Source: JBCBGF01 sp039820585
Lineage (GTDB): Bacteria; Pseudomonadota; Alphaproteobacteria; Rhodobacterales; Rhodobacteraceae
Direction of reading: 5' to 3'
DNA length: 64,000 nt
NCBI GenBank assembly: GCA_039820585.1
Contig: JBCBPV010000005.1
Coordinates: 1 to 64,000 of the forward strand
The first letter of the stretch is position 1; each line of letters begins with the position of its first letter. The notes beneath the pieces were generated by a model. That model saw only the letters and a list, made by a program, of their open reading frames with translations, ran no database searches and was not told where the DNA came from. Positions 16,092-23,951 of the stretch are shown here, in pieces. The translations under genes were made by a program, and so were the position numbers.

Positions 16092-16490
16092 ATGATACAG
16101 GAATTCAAGGACTTTATCGCCAAGGGCAATGTCATGGACATGGCCGTTGGTATCATCATCGGTGCGGCCTTTACGGCCATCGTCACGTCGCTGGTTGACG
16201 ATCTGATCAACCCGATCATCAGCCTGTTCATGGGCGGGATCGACTTTTCGACCATGGGCTATCGCCTGACCGACGGCGAAGACGGGGCGATCTTCGCTTA
16301 TGGTAACTTCATCATGGCGCTGATCAACTTCCTGATCATTGCTTGGGTTGTGTTCCTGCTGGTCAAGGCGGTGAACCGGGCCAAGGACGCGGCGACCGCG
16401 CCGGAAGAAGAGGCGCCAGAGGAACCCGCTGGCCCAACTGCGGAAGAGCTGTTGGCCGAAATTCGGGATTCGCTGAGGAAGCAAGCCTAA
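16092..16490 (+). CDS. mscL: Large-conductance mechanosensitive channel MscL
   Basis: A 132-residue inner-membrane channel that opens under high membrane tension to release solutes during hypo-osmotic shock. It has the family start M-I-Q-E-F-K-D-F-I-A-K-G-N-V-M-D-M-A-V-G, first pore helix I-I-I-G-A-A-F-T-A-I-V, a periplasmic loop around residues 45-70, second helix F-I-M-A-L-I-N-F-L-I-I-A-W, and an acidic C-terminal bundle (E-E-E-A-P-E-E). A GAGGGAA stretch precedes the ATG. Confidence 0.97.
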   Translation: MIQEFKDFIAKGNVMDMAVGIIIGAAFTAIVTSLVDDLINPIISLFMGGIDFSTMGYRLTDGEDGAIFAYGNFIMALINFLIIAWVVFLLVKAVNRAKDAATAPEEEAPEEPAGPTAEELLAEIRDSLRKQA

Positions 16491-16501
16491 GCGTTTTGAG
16501 G

Positions 16502-16523
16502 CGCGGGCCCCGTTGGGCCCGCG
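16502..16523. terminator. GC-rich hairpin between convergent mscL and ald
   Basis: CGCGGGCCC-CGTT-GGGCCCGCG forms a perfect 9-base stem with a 4-base loop in the 40-base gap between the two stop codons. It lacks a T-run on either side (TCCTTAT on the plus side), so it may act as a bidirectional barrier rather than a textbook terminator. Confidence 0.55.
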
Positions 16524-16530
16524 TCCTTAT

Positions 16531-17649
16531 CTAGCGCTTGAGGGCGAGCTGCGGTGACAGCACGTCGGTCTCAAGCGCCTTTCCCACCGCATAGTTCGTA
16601 AGCGCGCCAGCGTGGACATTGAGCCCGGCCAACAGGTGGGGATCGTCTTCGCATGCCGTGCGCCAGCCCTTGTCGGCCAGTGCGATCAGGTAGGGCATCG
16701 TGGCGTTGGACAGCGCTATGGTTGAGGTGCGGGCCACAGCACCCGGCATGTTGGCGACGCAGTAGTGCATGACGCCGTCGACCTCGTAGATCGGATCGTC
16801 GTGGGTCGTGGCGCGGGATGTCTCGAAACAGCCGCCCTGGTCGATGGCCACGTCCACGATCGCAGCGCCCCGTTTCATGTCCTTGAGCTGGTCCTTGCGC
16901 ACCAGTTTCGGGGCGGCCGCGCCGGGGATCAGCACGGCGCCGATCACCAAATCGGCGGCTTCCACCAGTTCGGCGGTGTTGCCTTTGGAGGCATATCGCG
17001 TGCGGAATTGGCCGCCATAAGCCTCATCCAGCTGGCGCAGGCGGGGTAGGGACATGTCCAGCACGGTAACTTCGGCGCCCATCCCGGCGGCGACGCGGGC
17101 GGCATGGGTGCCGACGACACCGCCGCCAATGACGACAACCTTCGCGGGGCCAACGCCAGGGACGCCGCCCAACAGGACGCCGCGCCCGCCATTGGCGCGT
17201 TGCAGCGTCCAGGCGCCGACTTGCGGGGCAAGCTTGCCTGCGACCTCCGACATCGGCGCCAGCAGGGGCAGACCGCCGCGCGGGTCGGTGACGGTTTCGT
17301 AGGCGATGGCGGTGCAACCGCTGTTCAACAGATCATGCGTCTGGTCGGGATCGGGGGCGAGGTGGAGGTAGGTGAACAGCACCTGCCCTTCGCGCAGCAT
17401 GGCGCGTTCGTTTGCCTGCGGTTCCTTGACCTTGACGATCAGGTCTGCGCTGGCGAACACCTCTTCCGCTGTGTCGACGATCTGTGCGCCTGCGTCGGTA
17501 TAGGCTGTGTCGTCAAAGCCTGAGCCAGTGCCGCAGCCTTTTTGCACGACGGCCGCGTGGCCATGTGCCACAGCCTCACGCGCGGCATTCGGCGTCAGGC
17601 CCACGCGGAATTCCTGTGCCTTGATCTCTGTGGGGCATCCGATTTTCAT
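16531..17649 (-). CDS. ald: Alanine dehydrogenase
   Basis: A 372-residue NAD-dependent alanine dehydrogenase, interconverting alanine with pyruvate and ammonia. Arg15 (in E-F-R-V-G-L), the lysine in V-K-V-K-E-P and the histidine in F-T-Y-L-H-L form the pyruvate site, and the NAD fold is V-V-I-G-G-G-V-V-G-T-H. Length is standard. A strong AGGAGGAGGG precedes the ATG. The divergent Lrp-type regulator immediately upstream is the usual control arrangement for ald. Confidence 0.97.
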   Translation of the reverse strand: MKIGCPTEIKAQEFRVGLTPNAAREAVAHGHAAVVQKGCGTGSGFDDTAYTDAGAQIVDTAEEVFASADLIVKVKEPQANERAMLREGQVLFTYLHLAPDPDQTHDLLNSGCTAIAYETVTDPRGGLPLLAPMSEVAGKLAPQVGAWTLQRANGGRGVLLGGVPGVGPAKVVVIGGGVVGTHAARVAAGMGAEVTVLDMSLPRLRQLDEAYGGQFRTRYASKGNTAELVEAADLVIGAVLIPGAAAPKLVRKDQLKDMKRGAAIVDVAIDQGGCFETSRATTHDDPIYEVDGVMHYCVANMPGAVARTSTIALSNATMPYLIALADKGWRTACEDDPHLLAGLNVHAGALTNYAVGKALETDVLSPQLALKR

Positions 17650-17782
17650 GGTTTTCCCTCCTCCTCCTCCGGTCAGCTTTGCGCAGTACCGATGGAATTG
17701 GTTTGAAATTTTGCGTGGCGATTACATGGAATCCGCGTAGAGATTGCGTCAATACCGGGAAAAAGATGAAGAATCTTCGCAT

Positions 17783-18244
17783 ATGACCGATCTTGACGAC
17801 ACGGATCGCCGGATCCTGACAGCGCTGCAGCGCAGTGGGCGGATTTCCAATGCAGAGCTGTCTGAGCGGGTGAACCTGTCACCCTCGGCCTGTCACCGGC
17901 GCGTGCATCGGTTGGAGGCGGCGGGATATATCGCGGGGTATGTGGCGCTGCTCGACCGGCGGCGGATGGGGCGGCCGACGACTGTGTTTGTCGAGATCAC
18001 GCTGTCAGGGCAGGCCGATGATGTACTGGACGCGTTCGAACGCGAGGTGGCCAAGATCCCCGATGTGATGGAATGCCATCTGATGGCGGGGACAGCGGAT
18101 TATTTGCTGAAGGTCAGCGCGATGGATAGTGAGGATTTCGCCCGTATCCATCGCCGCTACCTCGCCCGGTTGCCGGGCGTGGCGCAGATGCACTCAAGCT
18201 TCGCCCTGCGCACGGTGATGCAAACCACCGCGCTGCCAGTCTAG
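17783..18244 (+). CDS. Lrp/AsnC family regulator, probable AldR
   Basis: A 153-residue Lrp/AsnC regulator: N-terminal helix-turn-helix (ISNAELSERVNLSPSACHRR) at about 21-40 and C-terminal RAM ligand-binding domain (V-F-V-E-I-T-L; E-C-H-L-M-A-G-T-A-D-Y-L-L). Divergence from ald at 133 bases suggests an alanine-responsive activator, as in other alphaproteobacteria. The start at 17783 begins M-T-D-L-D-D-T-D-R-R-I-L, as usual for the family; the longer frame adds only a charged tail. The upstream AT-rich stretch (17699-17780) is the likely shared binding region. Confidence 0.92.
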   Translation: MTDLDDTDRRILTALQRSGRISNAELSERVNLSPSACHRRVHRLEAAGYIAGYVALLDRRRMGRPTTVFVEITLSGQADDVLDAFEREVAKIPDVMECHLMAGTADYLLKVSAMDSEDFARIHRRYLARLPGVAQMHSSFALRTVMQTTALPV

Positions 18245-18245
18245 C

Positions 18246-19001
18246 TTATTTTTCGCCGTCTTCTTCTTCGTCGTCCTTGCTGTCGGGCAGGTTGAAGAAG
18301 GTGTCGGCGTCCGGCACGGTATCGTCGACCTTGTCCTCATCATCCGTGTCGGTGAGCGTGAATGTCTCCAGCCCCGAAATCGCGGTGGGGATCTTCGGCT
18401 CTTCCGGCATGCCCAGCGACTGTTCGGTCGACACCAGCTTGCGCCGCTCATCATCCGACATGACCTCGCCTTCCTTGGCCTTCTTGGCGGCGGCTTTTTG
18501 CACGGCGGCGTCCAATTCGGTCTGTTTGGTCAGGCCGAGGGCCACCGGATCGACCGGCTGGATGTTCGAGATGTTCCAATGCGTCCGCTCGCGGATCGTC
18601 ATGATCGTGGGCTTGGTGGTGCCGACAAGCTTTGAGATCTGCGCATCGGTCAGTTCGGGGTGGAACTTGACCAGCCAGAGAATGGCCGCGGGCCGGTCCT
18701 GGCGCTTGGACAGCGGCGTATACCGCGGGCCACGGCGCTTTTCCTCGCCCACGGCGGCGGCGTTGAACTTGAGCTTCAGGGAATAGAGCGGATCCTTCTC
18801 GCCCTTGTCGATTTCCACCTGCTCCAACTGGTTGTTGGTGATGGGATCGAAGCCTTTGACGCCAGTTGCGACATCCCCGTCCGCGATGCCCTGCACCTCC
18901 AATTCGTGCAGACCGCAGAAATCGGCGACCTGCTTGAACGTCAGCGTCGTGTTGTCGACAAGCCAGACGGCGGTGGCTTTTGCCATTATCGGTTTGTTCA
19001 T
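18246..19001 (-). CDS. trcR: Cell cycle transcriptional regulator TrcR (DUF1013)
   Basis: A 251-residue DUF1013 protein, known as TrcR in alphaproteobacterial cell-cycle work. It begins M-N-K-P-I-M-A-K-A-T-A-V-W-L-V-D-N-T-T-L-T-F-style, with two helix-turn-helix-like segments (T-F-K-Q-V-A-D-F-C-G-L and L-T-D-A-Q-I-S-K-L-V-G-T-T-K) and a strongly acidic C-terminal tail (D-S-K-D-D-E-E-E-D-G-E-K). The ATG at 19001 follows GGAGTGAGG and matches the family N terminus. Its stop lies one base past the stop of the convergent Lrp gene. Confidence 0.93.
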   Translation of the reverse strand: MNKPIMAKATAVWLVDNTTLTFKQVADFCGLHELEVQGIADGDVATGVKGFDPITNNQLEQVEIDKGEKDPLYSLKLKFNAAAVGEEKRRGPRYTPLSKRQDRPAAILWLVKFHPELTDAQISKLVGTTKPTIMTIRERTHWNISNIQPVDPVALGLTKQTELDAAVQKAAAKKAKEGEVMSDDERRKLVSTEQSLGMPEEPKIPTAISGLETFTLTDTDDEDKVDDTVPDADTFFNLPDSKDDEEEDGEK

Positions 19002-19128
19002 ACGCCTCACTCCATGGGCCAAAACTTCCCCGTGCCGGGAAAACGGCTGTTCCGGTCTGGAACGTATCCTCGTTTTCGGGGAGGGTTGCGGGGTATATAG
19101 TCATCCCTTCCGCCGGAGAAAAGCGAAA

Positions 19129-19758
19129 ATGCGTTGGTTTTTGGTTGCCCTGTTCCTGCCTGTGGCCGCGTGGGCCGAGGGAGAGAAGTCGGGGGAGTTC
19201 GACTACTACGTGCTGGCGCTGTCCTGGTCGCCCACCTGGTGCAAGCTGGAAGGTGATGCGCGCGGGTCCGAACAATGCGACACGGATCGCGATCTGGGGT
19301 GGATCCTCCACGGGTTGTGGCCGCAGTTTCATCAGGGCTGGCCGAGTTACTGCGTGACGGGAGAGCGGAACCCGTCGCGGGGTGATACGGCGGCGATGGC
19401 GGATATCATGGGAACATCCGGTTTGGCGTGGCATCAATGGAACAAGCATGGGCGGTGCAGCGGGCTGCCGTCGGATGATTACTATGCGCTGTCGCGAGAG
19501 GCGTATGGGCAGGTGGTGCGGCCGGAGGTGTTTCGGCGGTTGGACGCGCCGGTGAAGCTGCCCGCGAGTGTGGTGGAACAGGCGTTTTTGGAAGCGAACC
19601 CGGAGCTTGAGCCCGACATGATCACGATCACCTGCAAATCGGGGCGCATTCAGGAGGCGCGGATCTGTTTGTCGAAGGGTCTGAGCCCGGTGCCCTGTGG
19701 GCGCGATGTGGTGCGGGATTGCACCATGGAAGACGCGCTTTTTGCGCCGATCCCATAG
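19129..19758 (+). CDS. Secreted ribonuclease T2 family protein
   Basis: A 209-residue protein with a signal peptide (cleavage likely after A-A-W-A, residue 16) and RNase T2 fold. The first active-site box is L-H-G-L-W-P with His61; the second is W-H-Q-W-N-K-H-G-R-C with Lys106 and His107. The family normally has a glutamate where Gln103 stands (H-E-W-x-K-H-G). Six or more cysteines suggest disulfides in the periplasm. RNase T2 enzymes cut single-stranded RNA for nucleotide scavenging. GGAG lies 12 bases before the ATG; a much longer open frame upstream overlaps trcR and is spurious. Confidence 0.88.
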   Translation: MRWFLVALFLPVAAWAEGEKSGEFDYYVLALSWSPTWCKLEGDARGSEQCDTDRDLGWILHGLWPQFHQGWPSYCVTGERNPSRGDTAAMADIMGTSGLAWHQWNKHGRCSGLPSDDYYALSREAYGQVVRPEVFRRLDAPVKLPASVVEQAFLEANPELEPDMITITCKSGRIQEARICLSKGLSPVPCGRDVVRDCTMEDALFAPIP

Positions 19759-19869
19759 CCAACAGGCCGCACCGGGAAGTTCTTTCCAAACCCCCGAAAC
19801 TGCTGTAAGGCCCCCCAATCCAACACGTGGCGCATGGACCCCGGCGCTTTTGGACGAGGATCAGGGGTC

Positions 19870-19914
19870 GGCGGCAATGGGGCCGCCAATCAAACGGGCA
19901 CTCGGACCGCCGAG
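19870..19914 (+). promoter_or_regulatory. Two hairpins in the pnp leader
   Basis: GGCGGC-AATGGG-GCCGCC (19870-19887) and CTCGG-ACCG-CCGAG (19901-19914) are tandem stem-loops in the 178 bases before pnp. In enterobacteria the pnp leader forms a double-strand structure cut by RNase III for autoregulation. A similar role here is an inference from position only. Confidence 0.4.
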
Positions 19915-19936
19915 ACAGGCCCAAATAGGATACGAA

Positions 19937-22069
19937 ATGTTCAACATCACGAAGAAATCGATGCAGTGGGGGGAAGAGACTCTCACACTGGAAACGGGCA
20001 AGGTTGCCCGTCAGGCAGACGGATCGGTCATTGCCACATATGGCGAGACATCCGTTATGGCGAACGTCACGTTCGCCCGTGCACAAAAGCCGGGACAGGA
20101 CTTTTTCCCGCTGACCGTGCATTACAACGAGAAATACTATGCCGCGGGCAAAATCCCCGGCGGCTTTTTCAAGCGCGAAGCCCGGCCGACCGAAAAGGAA
20201 ACGCTGACCTCGCGTCTGATCGACCGGCCGATCCGGCCGCTGTTTGTGCCGGGCTTCAAGAACGAAGTGCTGGTGATCTGCACCGTGCTGAGCCACGACC
20301 TGGTCAATGACCCCGACATGGTTGCGATGATCGCAGCCTCGGCGGCGCTGACCATTTCCGGCGCGCCGTTCATGGGGCCGATCGCGGCCTGCCGCGTTGG
20401 TTTTGTCGACGGCGAGTATGTGCTGAACCCTGAAATCGACGACATGCACAAGCTGCGCGAGAACCCCGAACAGCGCCTTGATCTGGTCGTTGCCGGGACG
20501 AAAGACGCGGTCATGATGGTCGAGTCGGAAGCGTATGAGCTGACCGAGGCAGAGATGCTGGGGGCGGTGAAGTTCGCCCATGATGAGATCCAGCCGGTGA
20601 TCGACCTGATCATCGATCTGGCCGAAGAGGCGGCGAATGAGCCGTTTGATTTCACGCCTCCGGATTACTCGGACCTGTCGGATGCTGTGAACGCCGCGGG
20701 CGAAGAGAAGATGCGTGCCGCTTACGCGATCACCGACAAGCAAGAGCGTGTGAGCGCGGTGTCGGCAGCGCGCGAGGCGATCCTTGAGGCGTTGAGCGAA
20801 GAGCAGCGTGAGGATGCCAATCTGGGTTCGGCGCTGAAGAAGCTGGAATCGATGGTTCTGCGCGGCGATGTCGTCAAGAACGGTCGTCGGATCGATGGCC
20901 GCGCGACTGATGAGGTGCGCCCGATTGTGGCCGAGACCGGCCTGTTGCCGCGGACGCATGGCTCGGCTCTGTTCACCCGTGGGGAAACCCAAGGCCTCGT
21001 CGTGACCACGCTGGGCACCGGCGATGACGAACAGATGATCGACGCGCTGAACGGCACCTACAAGTCGAACTTCCTGCTGCACTACAACTTCCCCCCCTAT
21101 TCGGTGGGTGAGGTTGGCCGCTTTGGTCCTCCGGGCCGTCGCGAGATCGGTCACGGCAAGCTGGCATGGCGGGCGTTGCAGGCGGTTCTGCCGGCGGCGA
21201 CGGATTTCCCCTATACCGTGCGCGTTGTGTCGGAGATCACCGAATCGAACGGTTCATCCTCGATGGCGTCGGTCTGCGGTGGCTCTTTGTCGATGATGGA
21301 TGCCGGCGTTCCGCTGAAGGCGCCGGTTGCCGGTGTGGCCATGGGTCTGGTGTTGGAAGAAGACGGATCCTACGCGATTCTGACCGACATTCTGGGGGAT
21401 GAAGATCACCTGGGCGACATGGACTTTAAAGTCGCTGGCACCGAGAACGGCATCACGTCCTTGCAGATGGACATCAAGGTTGCGGGCATCACACCCGAGA
21501 TCATGGAGAAGGCGCTGGCGCAGGCCAAGGACGGCCGTCTGCACATCCTGGGTGAGATGAACAAGGCGCTGTCGGAAACCTCTGACTTCAGCGTGCATGC
21601 CCCGCGCATTGAGACGATGAACGTGCCCACAGACAAGATCCGCGAAGTGATCGGGTCGGGCGGGAAGGTTATCCGCGAGATTGTGGAAATGTCGGGTGCC
21701 AAAGTCGATATCAACGACGATGGCGTGGTGAAGATCGCGTCGCCCAACGCCGACTCGATCCAGAAAGCCTATGACATGATCCATTCGATCGTGGCCGAGC
21801 CGGAAGAGGGCAAGGTGTACAAGGGCAAGGTTGTCAAGATCGTGGACTTCGGGGCCTTCGTGAACTTCTTCGGCAAGCGCGACGGTCTGGTGCATGTGTC
21901 CCAGATCGAGAACCGCCGGTTGAACCATCCCTCGGATGTGCTGAAGGAAGGTCAGGAGGTTTGGGTCAAGCTTCTGGGCTTCGATGATCGCGGCAAGGTG
22001 CGGTTGTCGATGAAGGTCGTTGACCAGGAGACTGGTGAAGAAGGTGTGAAGGAAGAAGCGGCAGAGTAA
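19937..22069 (+). CDS. pnp: Polynucleotide phosphorylase
   Basis: A 710-residue 3'-5' phosphorolytic exoribonuclease and component of RNA-degrading complexes. The order is RNase PH domain 1 (about 10-140), helical linker, RNase PH domain 2 (about 310-500, with the metal-site acidic run G-D-E-D-H-L-G-D-M-D-F-K near 485), KH domain (I-G-S-G-G-K at about 572) and S1 domain (G-K-V-V-K-I-V-D-F-G-A-F-V from about 630). AGGA precedes the ATG; the frame is open back to 19697 but upstream residues are not family-like. rpsO, its usual neighbour in many proteobacteria, is absent; the upstream neighbour is the RNase T2 gene. Confidence 0.98.
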   Translation: MFNITKKSMQWGEETLTLETGKVARQADGSVIATYGETSVMANVTFARAQKPGQDFFPLTVHYNEKYYAAGKIPGGFFKREARPTEKETLTSRLIDRPIRPLFVPGFKNEVLVICTVLSHDLVNDPDMVAMIAASAALTISGAPFMGPIAACRVGFVDGEYVLNPEIDDMHKLRENPEQRLDLVVAGTKDAVMMVESEAYELTEAEMLGAVKFAHDEIQPVIDLIIDLAEEAANEPFDFTPPDYSDLSDAVNAAGEEKMRAAYAITDKQERVSAVSAAREAILEALSEEQREDANLGSALKKLESMVLRGDVVKNGRRIDGRATDEVRPIVAETGLLPRTHGSALFTRGETQGLVVTTLGTGDDEQMIDALNGTYKSNFLLHYNFPPYSVGEVGRFGPPGRREIGHGKLAWRALQAVLPAATDFPYTVRVVSEITESNGSSSMASVCGGSLSMMDAGVPLKAPVAGVAMGLVLEEDGSYAILTDILGDEDHLGDMDFKVAGTENGITSLQMDIKVAGITPEIMEKALAQAKDGRLHILGEMNKALSETSDFSVHAPRIETMNVPTDKIREVIGSGGKVIREIVEMSGAKVDINDDGVVKIASPNADSIQKAYDMIHSIVAEPEEGKVYKGKVVKIVDFGAFVNFFGKRDGLVHVSQIENRRLNHPSDVLKEGQEVWVKLLGFDDRGKVRLSMKVVDQETGEEGVKEEAAE

Positions 22070-22094
22070 GCGCTTTCCAATTCGCAAGAACCAG

Positions 22095-22124
22095 GCCCCG
22101 GCGGTTGCGCCGGGGCTTTTTTTT
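22095..22124 (+). terminator. Rho-independent terminator of pnp
   Basis: GCCCCGGCG-GTTG-CGCCGGGGC, a perfect 9-base stem with a 4-base loop, followed directly by eight T (22117-22124). It begins 26 bases after the pnp stop. Confidence 0.95.
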
Positions 22125-22334
22125 GCTGTTTCCGGCTCTGGGCAGAAGCCCGCACATCTTTCATCTTGAGCATGTCGCCGGGCTTGCGTTACCACTGATG
22201 TAGGCCCTGCTCGGGCCTCCGCCCTCCGACCGGGAAGCATCTGCCATGTAGAGCGCAGCGCATATTCATCTGTCTCTATTGAGCGCATGCATAAGGAGGG
22301 ATTGCAGACGCGGCTCGAAAGAGAAGGATCGCTT

Positions 22335-23048
22335 ATGCAACTCTCTGCCCCCATCTATAAGTTGAAGCAAAGCGCCAAGCAGCTTGCGCGGCAAACCGGT
22401 ATCCCGCTGTCCAAAGCGCTGGATCAGCTTGCCATCGAACAGGGCTTCCAAAGTTGGAGCCATCTTGCGTCGTCAACATCGCGCTCGGACCCGGCGCAAG
22501 CGATTTTGGCGTGGCTGCGGCCAGGCGATCTTGCGTTGCTCGGGGCCAGACCCGGCCACGGCAAAACCGTCCTTGCACTTGAACTCGCTGGGCTTGCGTC
22601 AAACCACGGGTACAGAGGGTTCTTCTTCACCCTCGATTACCACGCGCGTGACATTGCAACCCAGTTGGCTGTTCACGGAGTTGACGCGGGGACGGGACCA
22701 GATCGCACCGTTTTCGATACGTCAGATAACATATCTGCCGACTACATCGTCGACCGGGTGAAGGGCCAGACACGGCCCGCGCTTATTGTGGTCGACTATC
22801 TCCAGCTGTTGGACCAAAAGCGCAGCAACCCAAGCCTTGACAACCAGATCAAGAAGCTTTGCCGCTATCTTGCCGCCAGCCGCGCGATCTGTGTTCTGAT
22901 TTCGCAAATCGACCGGTCATTCGACCCAGATGCCAGGTCGATGCCGGACATCTCAGACCTTCGTCTGCCTAATCCGGTCGATCTGTCGGCGTTTAGCAAG
23001 ATGATTTTCTTACACGATGGCAAGATACAGATTGACCGAGCGGCCTAA
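22335..23048 (+). CDS. Stand-alone DnaB-like RecA-fold ATPase
   Basis: A 237-residue protein with the RecA core of replicative helicase DnaB but no DnaB N-terminal domain. Walker A is GARPGHGKT (70-78; DnaB has A-R-P-S-M-G-K-T), Walker B I-V-V-D-Y-L-Q-L-L (151-159), and the DnaB-like strand L-I-S-Q-I-D-R-S-F-D (188-197) is followed by S-D-L-R. The next DnaB segment (E-S-G-x-I-E-Q-D-A-D) is replaced by L-P-N-P-V-D-L-S-A-F. Residues 8-45 carry a helical module ending G-F-Q-S-W-S-H-L, similar to one seen in glyoxalase-related small proteins. GAAGGA lies six bases before the ATG at 22335. Function unknown; replication initiation is unlikely. Confidence 0.8.
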   Translation: MQLSAPIYKLKQSAKQLARQTGIPLSKALDQLAIEQGFQSWSHLASSTSRSDPAQAILAWLRPGDLALLGARPGHGKTVLALELAGLASNHGYRGFFFTLDYHARDIATQLAVHGVDAGTGPDRTVFDTSDNISADYIVDRVKGQTRPALIVVDYLQLLDQKRSNPSLDNQIKKLCRYLAASRAICVLISQIDRSFDPDARSMPDISDLRLPNPVDLSAFSKMIFLHDGKIQIDRAA

Positions 23049-23090
23049 GAAAGTGGCCAGCTGCCACGGTTCTCGTGGCCAAGTGGGGTG

Positions 23091-23116
23091 CGGCGGGGTG
23101 CCAAGACGCCCCGCCG
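23091..23116. terminator. Hairpin between convergent DnaB-like and peroxiredoxin genes
   Basis: CGGCGGGG and CCCCGCCG form an 8-base stem around a 10-base loop, in the 81 bases between the two stops. No T-run follows in either direction, so it is only a possible bidirectional terminator. Confidence 0.4.
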
Positions 23117-23129
23117 GAAAAAGCGTGCC

Positions 23130-23783
23130 TTACTCCGGCGCCTTTGCCATCCGCAGATAGGGCAGCACAGTTTTGAACTCACCGAACTTGGCCTTTGCGT
23201 CTTCATCCGAAACGCTGGTCTTGATGACGACATCCTGCCCCGGCTGCCAGTCGGCAGGTGTGGCCACGGGGTGGCCATCGGACAGCATCACACCATCCAG
23301 CGCGCGCAGCACCTCGGCGAAGTTGCGGCCCACGAACATCGGGTAGGTCATCGACAGGCGCAGGCGCTTGTCGGGGCCAATGATGTAGACCGAGCGGACG
23401 GTGGCGGTGTCGGCGGGGGTGCGGCCTTCGGGCAGGTAGGCCTCGGATGGTAGCATGTCGAAGGCTTTGGAGATCTCCAGCCCTTCGTCTGCGATGATCG
23501 GGAAGGTCACGGGCGCGCCGCCGACGGTTTCGATGTCGGCCTTCCATTTCTGGTGATCGGGCACGCCGTCGACCGACACGCCGATTACTTTCACGCTACG
23601 CTTGGCCCATTCGTCGGCCAGTTGGGCGACGGCTCCGAATTCGGTCGTGCAGACGGGGGTAAAGTCCTTGGGGTGCGAGAACAGGATGGCGTAGCTGTCG
23701 CCGATCCAGTCGTGAAAGCTGATCGGGCCTTCGCTTGAGTCGGCGGTGAAATCGGGGACGGTGTCATTGATCCGCAAGGCCAT
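23130..23783 (-). CDS. 1-Cys peroxiredoxin (Prx6-type)
   Basis: A 217-residue peroxiredoxin with the peroxidatic cysteine in P-V-C-T-T-E (Cys45) and no other cysteine, so a 1-Cys enzyme needing an external thiol. The Prx6-type length and the C-terminal dimer region with Y-P-M-F-V-G-R-N-F fit the group that reduces hydrogen and lipid peroxides. The start at 23783 follows CAGGAGCG; 26 more residues are open upstream but lie before the ribosome-binding site. Confidence 0.95.
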   Translation of the reverse strand: MALRINDTVPDFTADSSEGPISFHDWIGDSYAILFSHPKDFTPVCTTEFGAVAQLADEWAKRSVKVIGVSVDGVPDHQKWKADIETVGGAPVTFPIIADEGLEISKAFDMLPSEAYLPEGRTPADTATVRSVYIIGPDKRLRLSMTYPMFVGRNFAEVLRALDGVMLSDGHPVATPADWQPGQDVVIKTSVSDEDAKAKFGEFKTVLPYLRMAKAPE

Positions 23784-23951
23784 GGGGCGCTCCTGTCTTG
23801 GTTGGTCGGTTTGGGTGGCATATATACCCCCCGTGCGGGCTTTGCGACCGGGCTTTGCCAAGTGACGCGATTGGGCCAGAGGTTGCCGCCGCCACGGCTT
23901 GCGGCGCGGGTCAACCAGTGACAGTGTGGCCCGCGTTCAGGGAGATTTGCG

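Noticed and set aside
15243..16484. A long minus-strand frame of 413 codons running over the GST gene and mscL
   Set aside because: Only the last 233 codons are family-like GST; the rest is the shadow of mscL.
22130..22334. Region between pnp and the DnaB-like gene searched for a small RNA or tRNA
   Set aside because: Only short GC-rich hairpin fragments and a strong AAGGAGG (22291) placed too close to a TTG; no RNA gene is supported.
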